A DNA stretch of 64,000 nucleotides from the NCBI GenBank assembly GCA_951799405.1, contig OX637332.1:14389001-14453000 (forward strand), given 5' to 3'. This document shows positions 24,001-39,000 of the stretch, one piece after another (the stretch's first letter is position 1; each line of letters begins with the position of its first letter). This stretch comes from Agapetus fuscipes. Lineage: Eukaryota; Arthropoda; Insecta; Trichoptera; Glossosomatidae. The notes under the pieces were generated by a model that saw nothing but the letters and a program-made list of their open reading frames with translations, was not told where the DNA came from and did no database searches. Position numbers and translations under genes: made by a program.

Positions 24001-27000
24001 TGGTAAATATAAAAATATATACATTGTGATTGTGGATAAATAAAAGTGTCTATAAAGTTTTGGTTCATTATCCTCCTTTGTAAGTGATATGGTTGCTGGT
24101 CTGCACTCAAGCAGTCATGATCTGCGATAAAGAATTCTTCGGAGCACGGCCAAGCACCTCATTGAAGATCCTTATAAAATAAGGTAAGAAAAACCCTCAC
24201 AGTCTATATAATTTAAGTTGCAAAGATATATTAAATTGAGATTCATATTAAATGCATTCCCACAAGCAGACCCGTTCCTATAAGTTCACGCCTGCAAATG
24301 CTAGATGTGGAATAACAACATAGAAACCCAATCTTTAATGAACATAAGACCTGCAACTCTTGGCGACCTTCCCTGACACAGGGGTGAAATTCGCAAAGTG
24401 AATCATTGTTTACAGGGTGGTCAGCCTCATGCCAACATATGATTCAACGAAAGTTGCAAAGGTATTGTACATTTAAGATTCATATTACATGAATTCCTAC
24501 AAGCAAGCACGATCGTGTTTACACTTGCTGCATGTGCACAAAAAACAAACCTCACACGAACCGCCCTACGCCCTTCCCGGAAGCCAGGGTGGCATTGGCA
24601 AAAGTGAACTAGGTGTATACAGCATGGGGTTCAGTTTCATACCAATCTATCAGATTTCCAATACATTTTTAATGGCATTCATATATCGATGTGCCTTCCT
24701 ATATCGAATCAATATTTTCTAACAGTGTCGATTAACTTATTCTGATAAAATCTATAACCATTTACGGTGCATGATAATCCCGATGAATGACAGATCATAG
24801 GGTGGGCAAATGAGAATATAGAAAGATTGATATTAAATCAAGATTTGCATACACTATCGATGTATCTATAACAGTATGTACAACCGTTTACAATGCGGGA
24901 TAATCCCTGTGTCTTTTAATTTTTGAATGGTAAGCTTCCGTAAATTTTATTTTATCAAAGCCTACAAAATTTAAATTTTCTTTTACAAAAACTGCATGTT
25001 TTTATTTTACATGTTTTTTTAATATTACGAATTTTAGCGTGAGTAAACTATGCGCAATATACACATTCTCCAAATGTTAAGGGGTTGGGCTGCGTAGCCC
25101 CTAGTAAATTGTAAATTGTTAAAAATAAATTCTGTAAAAATAAATTCTGACATTTTAATTAAAAAGAGAATTCAGCAGAAAATGTAACAAATTGATGACA
25201 GATAAAAGGAGCAAAGTACAAGATTTGAAGGGTACAAAATTCTGAGAATATAAAGTATGTAATCTAAGTTGCAGAGATACATAACATTTTAAGATTCATA
25301 TTACATGCATTCTCACAAGCACACACAAATAAGTTCACTCTTAAAGATGCCACATGTGGACTTACAACATAAAAACCCAACCTCAAATGAACATAAGCAC
25401 TGCAACTCTTGCCAACCTTTTCTGAAACAGGAGTGACACTAACAAAGTGAACCATTTTTTACAGTGTGGGTGGTCAAACTCATACCGACCTATAAGTCAA
25501 AGATTAAAAATTACACAATGCTAAAAATCATAAAATACCAATTTTTCAAAAGCCAGCATTTACCAAACATGCAGATTTTTTTAAATTTAAGCATTTTCTC
25601 AGGAAGAAATCTAACCAGTTATCAGGCCATTCAAAAGTAAGCCCTCAAGAAAATAGCAAGTTGAAAGATTACAAAAGTAAATTAGTAGTATTGAATCATG
25701 AAGAATATCATTACTTACATCAGGAATATTCGTGAACACAATTCCGACTTCTTCCCCGTTCACTTGCAAGGCGATGCAGTTAGAGGTGCGAACTCGTCTC
25801 AAACACAATCTATCTTTAACTTGCAAATGATCAATGTTAGGCGAGACAATATTCAGTAAGTTTGATCCCACAATATGCACTCTCCGGCCTGAAAATTCAT
25901 CATTGTAAAAATCAAATATTGGACATTTCATTTAAAATACAATTTTTCCGAATTTCCTCAAATACGAACCTTCAATGTACATTGTACCAACAGAAAGATC
26001 ATTTATGGATGATGGCAGGCACTGGTTGACATGAGCATTGAGGATGTTCACATCTGTGACACCAACTCGCATGGATCCAAATATATTAGGATCAACATTC
26101 ACCACCTCAACCTGAAAACAAAGATTTTGTTATAAGTGTTTTTAGGCTTTCATGGCCGGCTTCAGATGATGATGATGATGCAGCATCCATTTTTCTGGGC
26201 TTGTAGACCATGGCCCAGTATTTCTTCTCAGAAGGCTGCTTTTTTCTTCTTAGTTCAAGTACGAGCATAAGTTCACTGACAAAACATAGCCGCCTTCTAA
26301 GAAAAAACAGACTTCTGAGAAGAAATACAGGCCATGGTTTACAAGCCCGGAAGAATGGATGCTGCATCCTCATCATCATCAAAGATATTGTTAGTTACTC
26401 GTATGACAATAATAACAAACTTCTTACTTCATTCATTTTTCATCTAATGCATAAAACTGATAATGTGTATCTATACATATATATGTGAGTGTGACAAATG
26501 TATTTTTATTTTCTACATGATGAAAGCCGTTTATGTATATGTCATACCTCGTACACCCTCCCATCAAGAATGGGATACAAGATAAGCAGAGGCGTGCATC
26601 CCATACAGCAGGGGTGTGCATCTTGTACAGCAGGGGTGTGCATACCGTACAGCAGGGGCGTGCATCCCGTACAGCAGGGGCGTGCATCCCGTACAGCAGG
26701 GGCGTGCATCCCATAAAGCAGGGGCGTGCATCCCATAAAGCAGGGGTATGCATCCCGTACAGCAGGGGTGTGCATCCCGTACAGCAGGGGCGTGCATCCC
26801 GTACAGCAGGGGCGTGCATCCCATAAAGCAGGGGCGTGCATCCCGTACAGCAGGGGTGTGCATCCCGTACAGCAGGGGTGTGCATCCCGTACAGCAGGGG
26901 CGTGCATCCCGTACAGCAGGGGCGTGCATCCCATACAGCAGGGGCGTGCATCCCATAAAGCAGGGGCGTGCATCCCACACAGGCACATGCACCTAATACG

Positions 27001-30000
27001 TAAGCAATATAATGTAAAAAACCAATAAAGCTTGAAATTTAGATTTACAATTCAAAATTTAAGTTGAATTGGAGCCATCGTCAGCACTTCACTCAATTTC
27101 AAATGAGTTATTTTAAAGGAATTGGAGGAAATATTTATTCTGAAATATATTTGCCTGTACCCTATGCACACACCTGAAGATAAGAACAGTTTCAGTGCTC
27201 CTTTAAAAATGCCAACAGATTTCAAAATCCTCATACCGGGTTGCAGTCTAGTCCACTCTATTGGTCCCGCAACCCGAAAAGCGCTATCCCCAAAATTAGT
27301 GAATATTTGACAGCGAGGCTGCGTCAACCTGACAGCACACCTCAGTGTCCACCCCCTCATACTAACCTCAACAGGGAAAAACATGTACACCAGATATGAC
27401 GGATCCATACCATTTACGGCTTAAACAGTAAAAAGAAGAATAAAAAACCTCAAAATATTCTCCGGGTCCAAGAAGAGAGGCGCTGAAGACAAGGTTTGAT
27501 TGTTTTTGTGAATTAGTAACCTTCGCAACAGTGCAATCTCGGTTCAGTTTTATATTTGTCCCACAATACTCAGAAAACCTACAAAGAAACAATATGCATC
27601 AATAATTTATTCACTAAAAGCAAGTTCCTTTGTTGTTAAGATTTTTTTAAGTACTTAAATTTGTAAAAGTGTGAATTACAAACAAAATGAAATGCTTACG
27701 TAGTTTTTGTAGCTGGTGAAGATTGTAGCCCAGCTGTCAGCATCATTAAAGAGTTCTCTGAATTGCCAAAAAGACCTCGGCTTTTGGGGGCAGACATTGT
27801 CACCTAAGAAATAGCAATGTTTTAATAGAGAAAAAAATCCTAAGTATGTGGAGTTACATCAGTAACAAAGTGTGCAACAAATATTTCAAATGAAAATCTT
27901 TATACCTGTGAGCAGTTTCCACAGAGATCAATGATTGCATAAATGTTTAGATCTTTTACGTGCCAGGCGGCTCCTTGATCCATCCCGTCCAAAAAGAAAT
28001 GGACACTTCGATCAGCTTGTCTCATGATTCCTGTAAGTGAATGAGTGAAGAAAATGACATTCTAGACCACATAACACAAATATAGCCTAGCTTGGTTATG
28101 GTGATCACGAAAATAGTGAACTCATAAGGATAACAGTCATAAAGAGAAAAAATCATTGATCCCTGTGTGCCCATTATAATAGCATTTGACTGTCCCAATA
28201 TACCATTTCAATATATATTAAAAAAAAACAAATGAGATGAACATCATCAAAAGACCTAAAAGTAAAGTGAGAAATAGCATAATCACCAATAAGGCTGCCG
28301 ACAGTCACATTTTCCAGATTCAGCTGGTAGTGTTCAGAAGATCTGCGTCGATTTTTAAACAAAGAGGATCCATCCAAATAATATGCACTGTCTTCAGAAA
28401 AATCATAAATTGAGTTCGGTAGTTTCACTTTGTCAAGTGGGAACCCTACTACACCTGAAAAATTAAGATGTCTCAATATTCATGATCTTGAGCAAAGGCA
28501 AAAAATAATAATCAAATAAGCAAGATTGCATATGACCTGCAAAGTGAGAAAAAGATAGAAGAGCCTGCACAGAGGGAGATGTATGTTGAGGAGATAAAAC
28601 AAGTGTGCAAGGAGAGAACAAAGTGGAGATGCATCTACTTAGGTACTGACCAGCACTTGCAGAATGACAGCTGGATACAGTAACAGAGATAAAATAGTAT
28701 GTAGGTATAAAAAGACTGACCGACGATGATTTTCTTCTTGTAGCGCTCCCCTATGGCATCTATTTTGAATTGGAACATCTCACACTCACGCAATGGCCGA
28801 CTACTGAACATCAGGCAATTGTCTGACGCGTGAGACTCAACCAATTTCGTGGCAACAGTGCGCGTTTGGTTCAACCTCAAGTTATTTCCGTGGATTTCAT
28901 TGAAACATAGATCTCCTCTGAAAAAATATACACCATGATTAAGTATGAACAATATATTTTTATAACAACAGAAAGTGAATATTGATTTGATTATTCCTAC
29001 TGTTTGAGAGGGTGGGCTTTTTTGCGGTCTATACTTTTATGCTCATTAAATGGACAGATCAAAATTAATAGGCGACGCAAATTGTCTGGAAAGATTAGAA
29101 GCTAAGGTAAGAAATTAATAGGTATAACTTACCCATGCAGAGTATTGAATGAAATTGATGAATGTATAGAATCAGGGGAGTTGGCGCTCACAATACTAGC
29201 TTGAGCTGCTTGGCCATACAAATCTAGAATTAAAAAATATATCTTTAGTGGAGTCGAAACTGTGAAACCAAAACAGGATTAATGAATGAAAAAACAAGTG
29301 GAAAAAAGAATGTGGAGATGAAGGAGGAAAGGTTGAAGAGGGATATATGTAGTACAGCTTCCCTTGGTAACAAGACTGGAAGATAATGGTTGCAGACATA
29401 AGATTCAGATTTCATATGAAAATCTAGTTTCTCTAGTCACAAAACATATACTTGTAATATAATACCTATTACTCCAAATATATTTGCAGGAACACTGGTG
29501 CATGCCACTCCTTGATCAACTCCATTGATGAAGAATTTAAGCGCACCATCTGAATAACGAATCACTCCGACACGGTCTCCCACCTGTAATGTGAAAATGT
29601 ACAACAGCAATGTTTTTTTTAAAAGTCTTTAAAAATTAAGAAGAATCAGCAGGTGAAGTTAATTTAAGTTAATAATAATAATACAATATTTTTATAGCGC
29701 CTTTTCATGACTCTTGGTCATCCCAAAGGCGCTTGCTCATATGAGCGCGCGAACAGGTGGGTCTTCAACCCCTTTCTAAAAGTACTCATCAGATTCATTT
29801 CGCGCAGGTCATCTGGGAGGCCGTTCCATATCATTGGAGCAGCCACCTTGAAGGCTCGATCTCCAAAAACGGTCTTCTTTTCCCTTCTTGGAAACTCTAT
29901 CCGACTGCGACATGATGCTGCTGATTGCAGTGTTGCTGTTCTACAGCAGAGCTTCAATTTCTGAATTTGCTGTAAAGATGGTCGCAATATAACAAGCTTT

Positions 30001-33000
30001 CAACTCGTGTTCTTCAAGAATGTTTCTCATTTGAAACTGCTTCAGCTTCATGTGGAGCTGCAAAATGAAGCAAGCCAGCCGGCACTGTTGCGAAAATATT
30101 TCTCCTTGATTATATCAATGGATTATTTTGTTTTTTAATCCTTAGTTTACTGGTTACATTGTGAGTAGGGATGTAACGATTCCGATACCGATATATCGGC
30201 ATCGCTGATTATATACAACCAATATTAACACAACGATGTGCGCGTATAAGCTTTCCAAATATTCCAATTAAACAAGACCCAAAGAACTATTGGCGAAATG
30301 AAGATAAAAAATACCCAAAAATCAAAACACTTGTCCAAAAATACTTGTTTTATCAATTGAGCTCAGTTGCCTCAGAGCGTCTGCTTTCAACTGCAAGTCT
30401 CATACAAAATGATTTGCGTAACAGATTGACTGCTAATAATTTGAACAAACTTTGTTTTCTTAACAAAATCTACAAAATCTTAACTTTAATTACTAACTTT
30501 AATTCCTAACTTTATCTTTTGTATCGGTTTTTTTTTCCCCCTTGGTGTAATCGAATGATAATTACTTTCTTAATTAGCGTTTTGATTGCTTGATAATATT
30601 CTTGATTATTGCATACATATAAGTGTTTCCTTTCGGTGTTATTCTTACTTGTCATATTTCGCCGTCGGCCTAACTGGCGACTACTTAGTCTGGGCAAAAA
30701 GCCGGACTAGACCAAATTTGAAATATTGATTCTCGTTCATAGTGTAACGTAGGAACAGTTGAGCCTGCGACCAATTTTGGACGGCTGAAATTACGTCCGT
30801 TCAATGTTGTATTTAAAAATAAAAACTGTTCTAGAGATGTCACTTTATAAATATTATTTAAAGAATAGGGAATTTTCAGTCGAATTTAAATAATTTTTAA
30901 AACAATAACCATTGACAATAACGAACAAAAAGATGAAAAATAAAAGCATATAATCAATATATAAATTTGTTATGCAATTTATAATTAAAACAGCTTTGAA
31001 AACACTTGATTAGCCAAATGAATCCGTATATTTTTTGTGGATCGGGAAAAATAAACCAAATGTGGGGAATATGCGTTAGGGACGACAACACAAATATGGC
31101 CGCGGCAAGTCTCATCGCTGACGTCACAACGGCGGACGGCTGACCGTTTTGTTTGTAAACAAATCAGATGTCGGCCGAAATGCAAGTAAATATTTTATTT
31201 CAGATGGAAAAAGTGTATCATATAATAATAATAATAATATCCTTTATTTCCATACAAATTTACAGTTGCAAAACCAATACATTTGACGGACAATATACAT
31301 ACATGATATACACATAATAAACAACATTACACATAAGACACGGATGTACACAGTTAACTACATATACCTAGAGATGACACCTCTAGATAAACGGAAAATG
31401 ACTTAAAAGTTTCATGGAAGATATCTATTGATATTCCATTCAACATCCTCATTGCACAGTGGATTCCATCATGCAGCATCACATTTGTTTTTGTAGATGG
31501 GAGGTAAAAGAGAGGATGGCTGCGCGCTCGGGAGTAGTGGTTGGGAGTATAGAAATTTATTTTGCTTAAAAGCGTGGGATTATGGATGTGACCATGTAGG
31601 AGTAGGAAAAAATGTTTGAGGAGATGGATGGACCGACGGGAAGATAAAGAGTGAAAGGAGGTTGCACCCAGGAGATACGCTGTAGGGAAATACATGTAAT
31701 TATCAGCATCATATGGATAGTATCCATATTTTGCTGAATACAGTGATCTTAAGAATTTTTATGCACTCTTTCTATCTGATTTATGTACGCCTGCTCATAT
31801 GGACTCCAGATAATATCTGCATATTCTAGTACTGACAAGACAAATGCTGTGTACAATGTACGTAGAATATTACTATCATTAAAAGGTTTTGATGTACGCA
31901 AGATAAATCCAAGGAGTTTTAGAGCTCTTAAGGACAGATTCTTGATATGGGAGTGGAATGTAAATCTAGAATCATAGATTACGCCCAAATCCTTAATCTC
32001 GTTCACTCTATCAAGGGAAAAGTTTGATAGAGTATAAGGGAGAAAGGATAACGGTGTAGTAGAGCGCGTGAAGGAGATTACGTGGCATTTTGGTAAACTA
32101 AATTGGAGTTTGTTAGTTCCTGCCCAATCTGTAATCGCATCAAGATCAACTTGCAGCAAGTGACTACAATCTGCTGTTTGAATTTTGACGGAAAATTTTG
32201 AGGTCATCAGCAAACAGTAGGCAGTTGGAATGTTTTATGACTTTTGTAATATCATCAAAGAAAATTGAGAAAAGAGTCGGTCCAAGGTTTGAACCTTGTG
32301 GTACTCCTGAATAAGTAGGAAATATGCGAGATTCGTTACCTCGGTAATCAACAAACTGGTGTCTAGCATGAAGATATGAGGCAAAGAAACGTAGTACATT
32401 GTGAGAAGCTCCAAATTTACTAAGTTTATGAATAAGTAAATCATGAATAAGTAAATTTGTGATAGTAGATCTTTTCTCTCGAAAACCGTGTTGAGAGTCA
32501 GATAAATTTATTTGTGAGGTAATTGAGCGTTGTAGAATACATTCAAGGAGCTTAGCCAGTGCAGCTAAGATTGCAATTGATCTATAATTTGAAATTTACG
32601 AAGACGATCCTTTTTTGTGAATTGGTACGATTCTTGTGACACCCCAAAGCTTTGGAAATGTAGAGCATAGAACGCTGAGATTAAATATAAACTTCAGTGG
32701 ATTGCTTAAAAGAGTGGAGCATCCCTTAAGAATATAGGGAGGAAGTCCGTCTGGTCCTACGCTGGTTTTTGGTAGCAGTTTGGAAAATGCAAGACATATC
32801 TTTGTCGTCAACATTTGTAAGTGTTAGACTACCAGACTCGACACGTGACCTGACCGTGCTCGGATCCAGGGTAGGGGGTGATGAGGCATAGGCGGATTCG
32901 AAAAATCCAGCAAAAGCATCTGCAATATCTGAGGGACGATTAAATTCGGCGCTGTTGAGTGTCATTGTATTGCAGTTATTATTGGAGTGAGCAACTACCT

Positions 33001-36000
33001 ACCGCCGCTGACTAGCAGGCGGTAGAAGCTCTAAAATATTTTTTGTGTTTATGGCGATTAAAATAGTTTTTTTCTGTGTTTAATATTGAATAAAGAACCG
33101 GCAGTGTATGTTTGTGGAACAGTAATAAGTTAATACGTGTTTGCGCCCACCAGTTAGTGGTAATTACAAGTTGTTCGAATCATCCCACAAATTTTGACAG
33201 CTGCAGACATCGCGGCACAGGTACCTACTTGCAAGTGCGTACGTGACGCGGTACATGACCCAAAGCGATGAGCCAGTGGTACGTCCAGTACTGAGGTACT
33301 CACTACATGTTCTGAAAAATATTATTGCAAGAACTTTGCAGATATGTACTAAAAGTGTCAAATCATGGCCACACATGGTGCTGAGGAGGCGCAGGAAGCG
33401 AGGGGGGCGACGGCTGAGCTACTCAGTCGCATCGGTGACAACTCCTGTTTCTCCAGCATCATGTAAGGATCCCGCTTCCACATCCAGACCTTCAGTGGCA
33501 CCTCCATCGTCGCGCTCCCTGCTGACCAGTGGGAGGCATCAACAGAACGTGGAGAAGAAGATGAATCTTGGATGTTGGAATGCTAGATCTATTGCCAATA
33601 AGGTTGATGATATTTATGAAATTTGTGAAAGCCATGACCTTGGCATCCTTGCGCTGACGGACACGTGGCATGAGAGCTACCACTCAACTGCCATGAAGAA
33701 ACTGCGCGCTCTGGGGTTCGCGACACTTGAGGAAGCACGGGCAAGGCCGCGTCATGGAAAAGGGACAGATAATATTTCCTGGACCAACCATGGCGGAGTT
33801 GCGTTGCTAGTGCGCCCGGGATGTCGTGTGGAGAGGATTAATATGTCCTCTTTCACGACATTTGAGTGCCTTGTGTGTCGAGTCTCCTCCAGAGCAGCGC
33901 TCACTATAGCTATAGTGTATCGGCCTGGCTCTAAGCCTGTAACTGCGGAGTTTTTTCGCGAATTTCGGGAGCTATTTGAAATTTTGGTAACTCGTAATGA
34001 GATGTCTCTGTTGGTTGGGGATGTCAACGTTAGGCTTGAGCGCAGAGATGACACCAATTGTGTTACTCTCACTGCCTTGCTTGCGGACTATGGCTGCAGA
34101 CAGTGGGTAGATGCTCCCACTCATGATGCGGGTGGCCTACTGGATGTAGTCATCACCAGAGAGGAGGATGCTCCTTCAAAAACAGAGGTGAGAGATGTGG
34201 GTTTATCCGACCACAGGTTGGTGATTACTCAATTAGATCTCGGACGACCGGTTCCAGTGTACAGGAAGATTATCTCCAGGTGCTGGAACGGACTTAATAT
34301 GGACTCCTTTAAAAATGACTTATTACTTTCACCGATCTGTTGTCCGGAAACCTACACCTCAATGCACCCAGACAGGTTAGTTGAGCTGTACAATGTCACC
34401 CTGAAAAATCTAATAAATTTTCATGCTCCCATTTCAACTAAATGTGTTAAGGAGCGGAATAGTGCTATCTGGTTTGATAATGAATGTAGTGCTCTGAAAC
34501 GAAAAATGCGGCAAGCGGAGCGTAATTTCAGGAGCGGAAAAACCAGGTAGCACTAGAGAAATGTGGATAGGTGCACAGGGTCTGTACAGGTCGACTATTC
34601 TCCAGAAAAGGTCTCAATATTTTTGTACAATGATAGCTAGGGAAAAATGTCCACAGCGTTTATGGAGACTTCTGGAGAACGTGTCTGGTAGTGCTCGGGC
34701 TGGTACAGGTTCGATGTCGACTGCTGATGAGTTCACTGCATACTTTCCGGATAAAATATCACGTAGAGACTCTCCTCTGGAGATTGGTCCAGGTTCTCCT
34801 GAATCTATGTGCAACTCGCAACTTGAAATGCTTGAGCTGACCTCTATTGAGGAGGTAACGCGAGTCGTAGCGGGATCACCAAATAAGCAGTGTGATATTG
34901 ATCCTGTGCCAGCGTGGGTGCTGAAAGAGTGCATCTTACAAGTGGCTCCATTTATTGTAAGGCTTATTAATGGATGCCTTGTGGAATCCACTGTTCCCTG
35001 TTTTTTGAAGGAAGCGCAGATAACGCCGATACTAAAAAAAACAAATCTCGATCCTAATGATCCCTCCAATTTCAGGCCGGTGTCGAATTTGCCATTTTGT
35101 CCAAGGTGCTGGAGCGTATTGTCTCTAACCGGCTGGTATCTTATCTGAGTGATAACAACCTGATGCCGAAAAGGCAATCAGCCTATAGGAAATATCATTC
35201 AACTGAAACTGGTTTGTTGACCGTAGTCTCAGATCTGATATCGGCAGTGGATTGCGGGAATCTTGCGCTCCTAGTTCTTCTGGACATGAGTGCGGCTTTT
35301 GACACCGTATGTCATGATATCTTGATAAAGAGGTTGGAGGATGCGTACGGCTTGAGAGATAAGGCTCTGGCGTGGTTCACCTCCTACTTGACGGATCGCA
35401 AGCAGGTAGTGCGTACTTGTGACTGTGTCTCACCTTCCTATTCGCTGATCTCCGGGGTGCCGCAGGGGTCTGTGTTGGGACCGATCCTGTTTATTTTATA
35501 CACGGCCGACATTGAGAGCATAGTCGAGAAATGGAGCCTTATTACACATGCATATACAGATGACTGGTAGATTTACTCTCAGTGTCGACCACAGATGGCG
35601 GGAGCTCTCAGTAACAGAATGGCAGCAGCTTGCATTGCGGAGATTGGTGAATGGATGACAAGCAATGGCCTAATCCTTAACATGGGTAAGACGGAAATTA
35701 TGTGGGCGGCTACGTCCAGGCGTGATCATCTCCTGACAACTCGCGTACCACTCTCCATTGGGGGACAGCTGATTCAGCCGTCAGATTCAGTGAGACTTCT
35801 AGGAGTCACACTGGATCGGAACCTCACAATGGGAGAGCAGTTGAATAACACGGTATCTTCCTCGTTTTTTGAACTTCGCCAGATAAAGGCAATCAAGAGA
35901 TGTTTACCATCAGGGGCGGTCAGGACCCTGGTTAACGCTTTTGTGATGTCTCGGGTTGACTATTGCTCAACGCTGTATATAGGTCAGCCGAAAAAACAGT

Positions 36001-39000
36001 TCAGCCGACTACTATCTGTGCTGAACTCTGCAGCAAGACTCATATTTGGGATGTCCAAATTTAATCATATTACTCCATTGTTGAAAGAACTGCATTGGCT
36101 TCGTTTTCCGGAGAGGGTGGTCTACCGTGTTTGTTTGATGGTTTACAAAGCTGTCAATGGTACGGCTCCTTTATACCTGTCTGACATGTTCTCACCTATT
36201 AAGACAGATTTGAGACGCCGAACTCTCAGATCTGCGGGGTGTGGGGTGGTTGACTTAGTCCAGCCGTCACGTCAGACACACACTAATTTTGGGGACCGTG
36301 CTTTCCGGTTTGCGGGCCCAATGGAGTGGAACAGACTACCACCTAATGTGAGGAAGGCAGAAACTGTTGGTGTCTTTAAAGGAGCACTAAAGACGCATCT
36401 TTACAAAAAATCTTATCCGTGATTTGAGAGGGCCCTTGAGGTGTGACACACACAAAAACGGCGCTCTTCAATTATGTGTACCTTATAAATAAATTATCCT
36501 TGTACATTATATATATACGTAGAGACTGAACATAAGTCCAGAATTTCTTAGGATCAGAGTTTATACTTGTTTTGATCTGATTTAGGTATATTTGATTAAG
36601 TTCAGAGACCTTCCTCTTAACTTGTCTTCTAAGGAAGGAAAAACGTCTGTATTCTGTTTCTGATCCCGTTCTCTTCCAGGTTGTATGGCATAAGTATTTT
36701 TCCACAATTAGTTTTTTAACTTCATCGTCGAACCATATTGGGTAGAGATATTTTGGGATGCCAAATCCTTTCCTGGGAAAACACTGATCAAAACAATTAT
36801 AAACTTGCTCATAGAATATGCCATAGTCAACAGCTGCGTCCACATCTGAGCTTCCGTATAACGGATCCCACACAGTTTCTCGGAGTAACTCATACAATCG
36901 TTTGTAGTCTCCCTTGTAAAAATTCCATTGTATGTAATTTCGATGAACAGGCTCGTGAGACGAATCTATATCTATAAAGAAGGATGTGTGTATGTATGTA
37001 TGTATGTATGTCCCCTATAGACTCATAAACCGCTCATCCGATTTTGACGAAATTTTCAGGAATCATGTAACATATTCTTAGAACGAATCCTGTGAAGTTT
37101 GATGGTGATCAAATAAACAGTGGTTCTCAATTCTCGATATTTCAGCAACGAGGTTGGTAAATTTTGAAACCACCCAATAGAAGAAGACCATTATATTCAA
37201 CTACAATACATAATCTTAGTTGCAAATATACATTTACATTAAAGATTCATATAAAATGCATGCTCACAAGTAGACACATGTAAGTTCACGCTTACAAATG
37301 CTGCATGTGTACCTTCTCATAATTTAAAATCCAAAACTAAAATGAACAACCCAGTAACTTTTACTTTACGCCAACTTGAAATGGATGTGTTTCAGCTCCT
37401 GAGTGGCTTGACACTCATTTCTTATGAAGGCTGAGTAAGCCTTGCCGGTATTTTATTTTGGGTTTAAAATAAACACTGAAACGGGAAATAATTTCTGACA
37501 ACTTCGGTGGGATTCTAACTCGAGATCTCGGCATGGAATGCAGTTACTCTACCAACTAAGCTAAAGACCGGACTTTTTACAAATATGGTGGATCGATATC
37601 GGTTTGGTTAGGGGTAAGCAACCTGCGGCTCACCAGCCACATGCGGCTCTTTGGGTGTGAAGTTACGGCTCTTTAGCTTCATACGCAAATATAAAAAAAA
37701 CACAGAATTATACTTCTGATCGAAAAAAACTAAATCGTTCTGAATCGATTAACGATCTCTCCGCTACTTGTACTCGCTTTTCACCCCCCACCCTCCCCCC
37801 GCCCCATCGACGCTATTTATTGTTGGCAAAAAAACATTTGTGGCTCTTTACAAATCCAAATCCAAAATAAGATATGTATCATTTGAGATTCACATCAAAT
37901 GCATTCCCATAAGCAGACACGTATAATTTCGCGCTCACACATACCGCATGTGGAACTACAATATAAAAACCCAATCTTAAATGAACATAAGCCCTGCAAC
38001 TCTTGCCGACCTTCCCTGAAACAGGGGCGACATTGGCAAAGTGAACCATTTTTTACAGTATGGGTGGTCAGCCTCATACCAACCTATAAGTCAAGGAAAA
38101 ACTTTGAAATTTGTAAATTGTAATTTTTGGCTCTTCCGACTCAAAAGGTTGCCGACCCCTGGCCTAGACAAAAGTTCCAAATTAAAAAATGTTATTCAAG
38201 TATTCCAAGTTGAATTTTAGACATGTAAGAAAGCTTTTATATCCCGCACTTATAAAAAATACGATAAACGAAAGTTCGTAGGTCACAACTAGAAGACCAT
38301 ATTGAAATATATTATTATTATTAAAACCTTTTATTGAAACATACTTTTAATTAAATTATACATAATATAGTTGTTTTTTCAAAAAACGCATTTCTGTAAA
38401 ATTATATACTCACCACAAATTTAAAGATCGTTTTTTTCTCGGCGGTTAAACGTCTTTCTTCTATGTGACAATGGTCCAAAGCAACCAAGATAAACAAAAT
38501 GTTTGCCTTTTACCTAACCCGGCCGTGCGACTTACAATTTTGTTGTCAATAGAAAATGTTCCGTGTGCACTACCTAAAACTTTCACTTATTGAAATAATG
38601 GATAGAGCACATTTTAAATGTGGGGAAAAAATGTGAATTCACTTGGCCGGGATAAAGACAGGACAGGGAGTCAAAAATTCAACATAAATTAAACACTTTT
38701 ATGGAGATAGTTGAAAAAACACTGAAGTGCATCATATTGTATGAAGCATTTTCCCCAACTGCATACGTTTCACAGTGCGGTCACATTGAAAAATATTCCT
38801 GATTGTTTGGAATACATTTATTTCTTCACTTTGCTCAAAGAGTATAGTGAATTTTATAGATTAGTTCCTTAATGGAGAGATTGCGCGTGTCAGGGATTTC
38901 AAAAGTAATACTTGAAATGTGTAAAGTATTTTGTCCTGAACCCGATGAGCCTGGTGGGAAATGAGGAAATTTTAGTTTTCATATTTTAATTCGCAAAAGA

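Larger units (their letters stand above)
32995..36500 (+). mobile_element. LINE-C (CR1-like non-LTR element) inserted in LINE-B
   Basis: Endonuclease-RT element with a structured 5' end (hairpin ctaccgcc / ggcggtag at about 32998-33024). The 3' end is gagggcccttgaggtgtgac acacacaaaaacggcgctc and then aaataaattatcc. It interrupts the minus-strand LINE-B between its linker (36540) and RT (32990). Coding damage: a stop and frameshift at about 34548, a frameshift at about 35095, and an in-frame TAG at 35568. Clade given from the [13 protein letters not shown] and WFTSYLTDR motifs. Confidence 0.85.

Noticed and set aside
26586..26979. CRISPR-like array
   Set aside because: Units are contiguous with no spacers, in an animal intron; it is a minisatellite.
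26433..27028. Several 70-180 codon open frames rich in PCC/GMHA or SRGVHP
   Set aside because: All arise from the 22-bp minisatellite; both strands and all frames are open, with no conserved start or domain.
27368..27448. Read-through of NEURL4 exon 20 ([21 protein letters not shown])
   Set aside because: It looks slightly NHR-like, but joining exon 20 to exon 21 at 26111 gives [20 protein letters not shown] in phase, which fits the NHR far better; the read-through soon meets a stop.
37601..38169. Target duplication for the TAGGGGT element
   Set aside because: Flanks ggtttggt and gcctagac do not agree.
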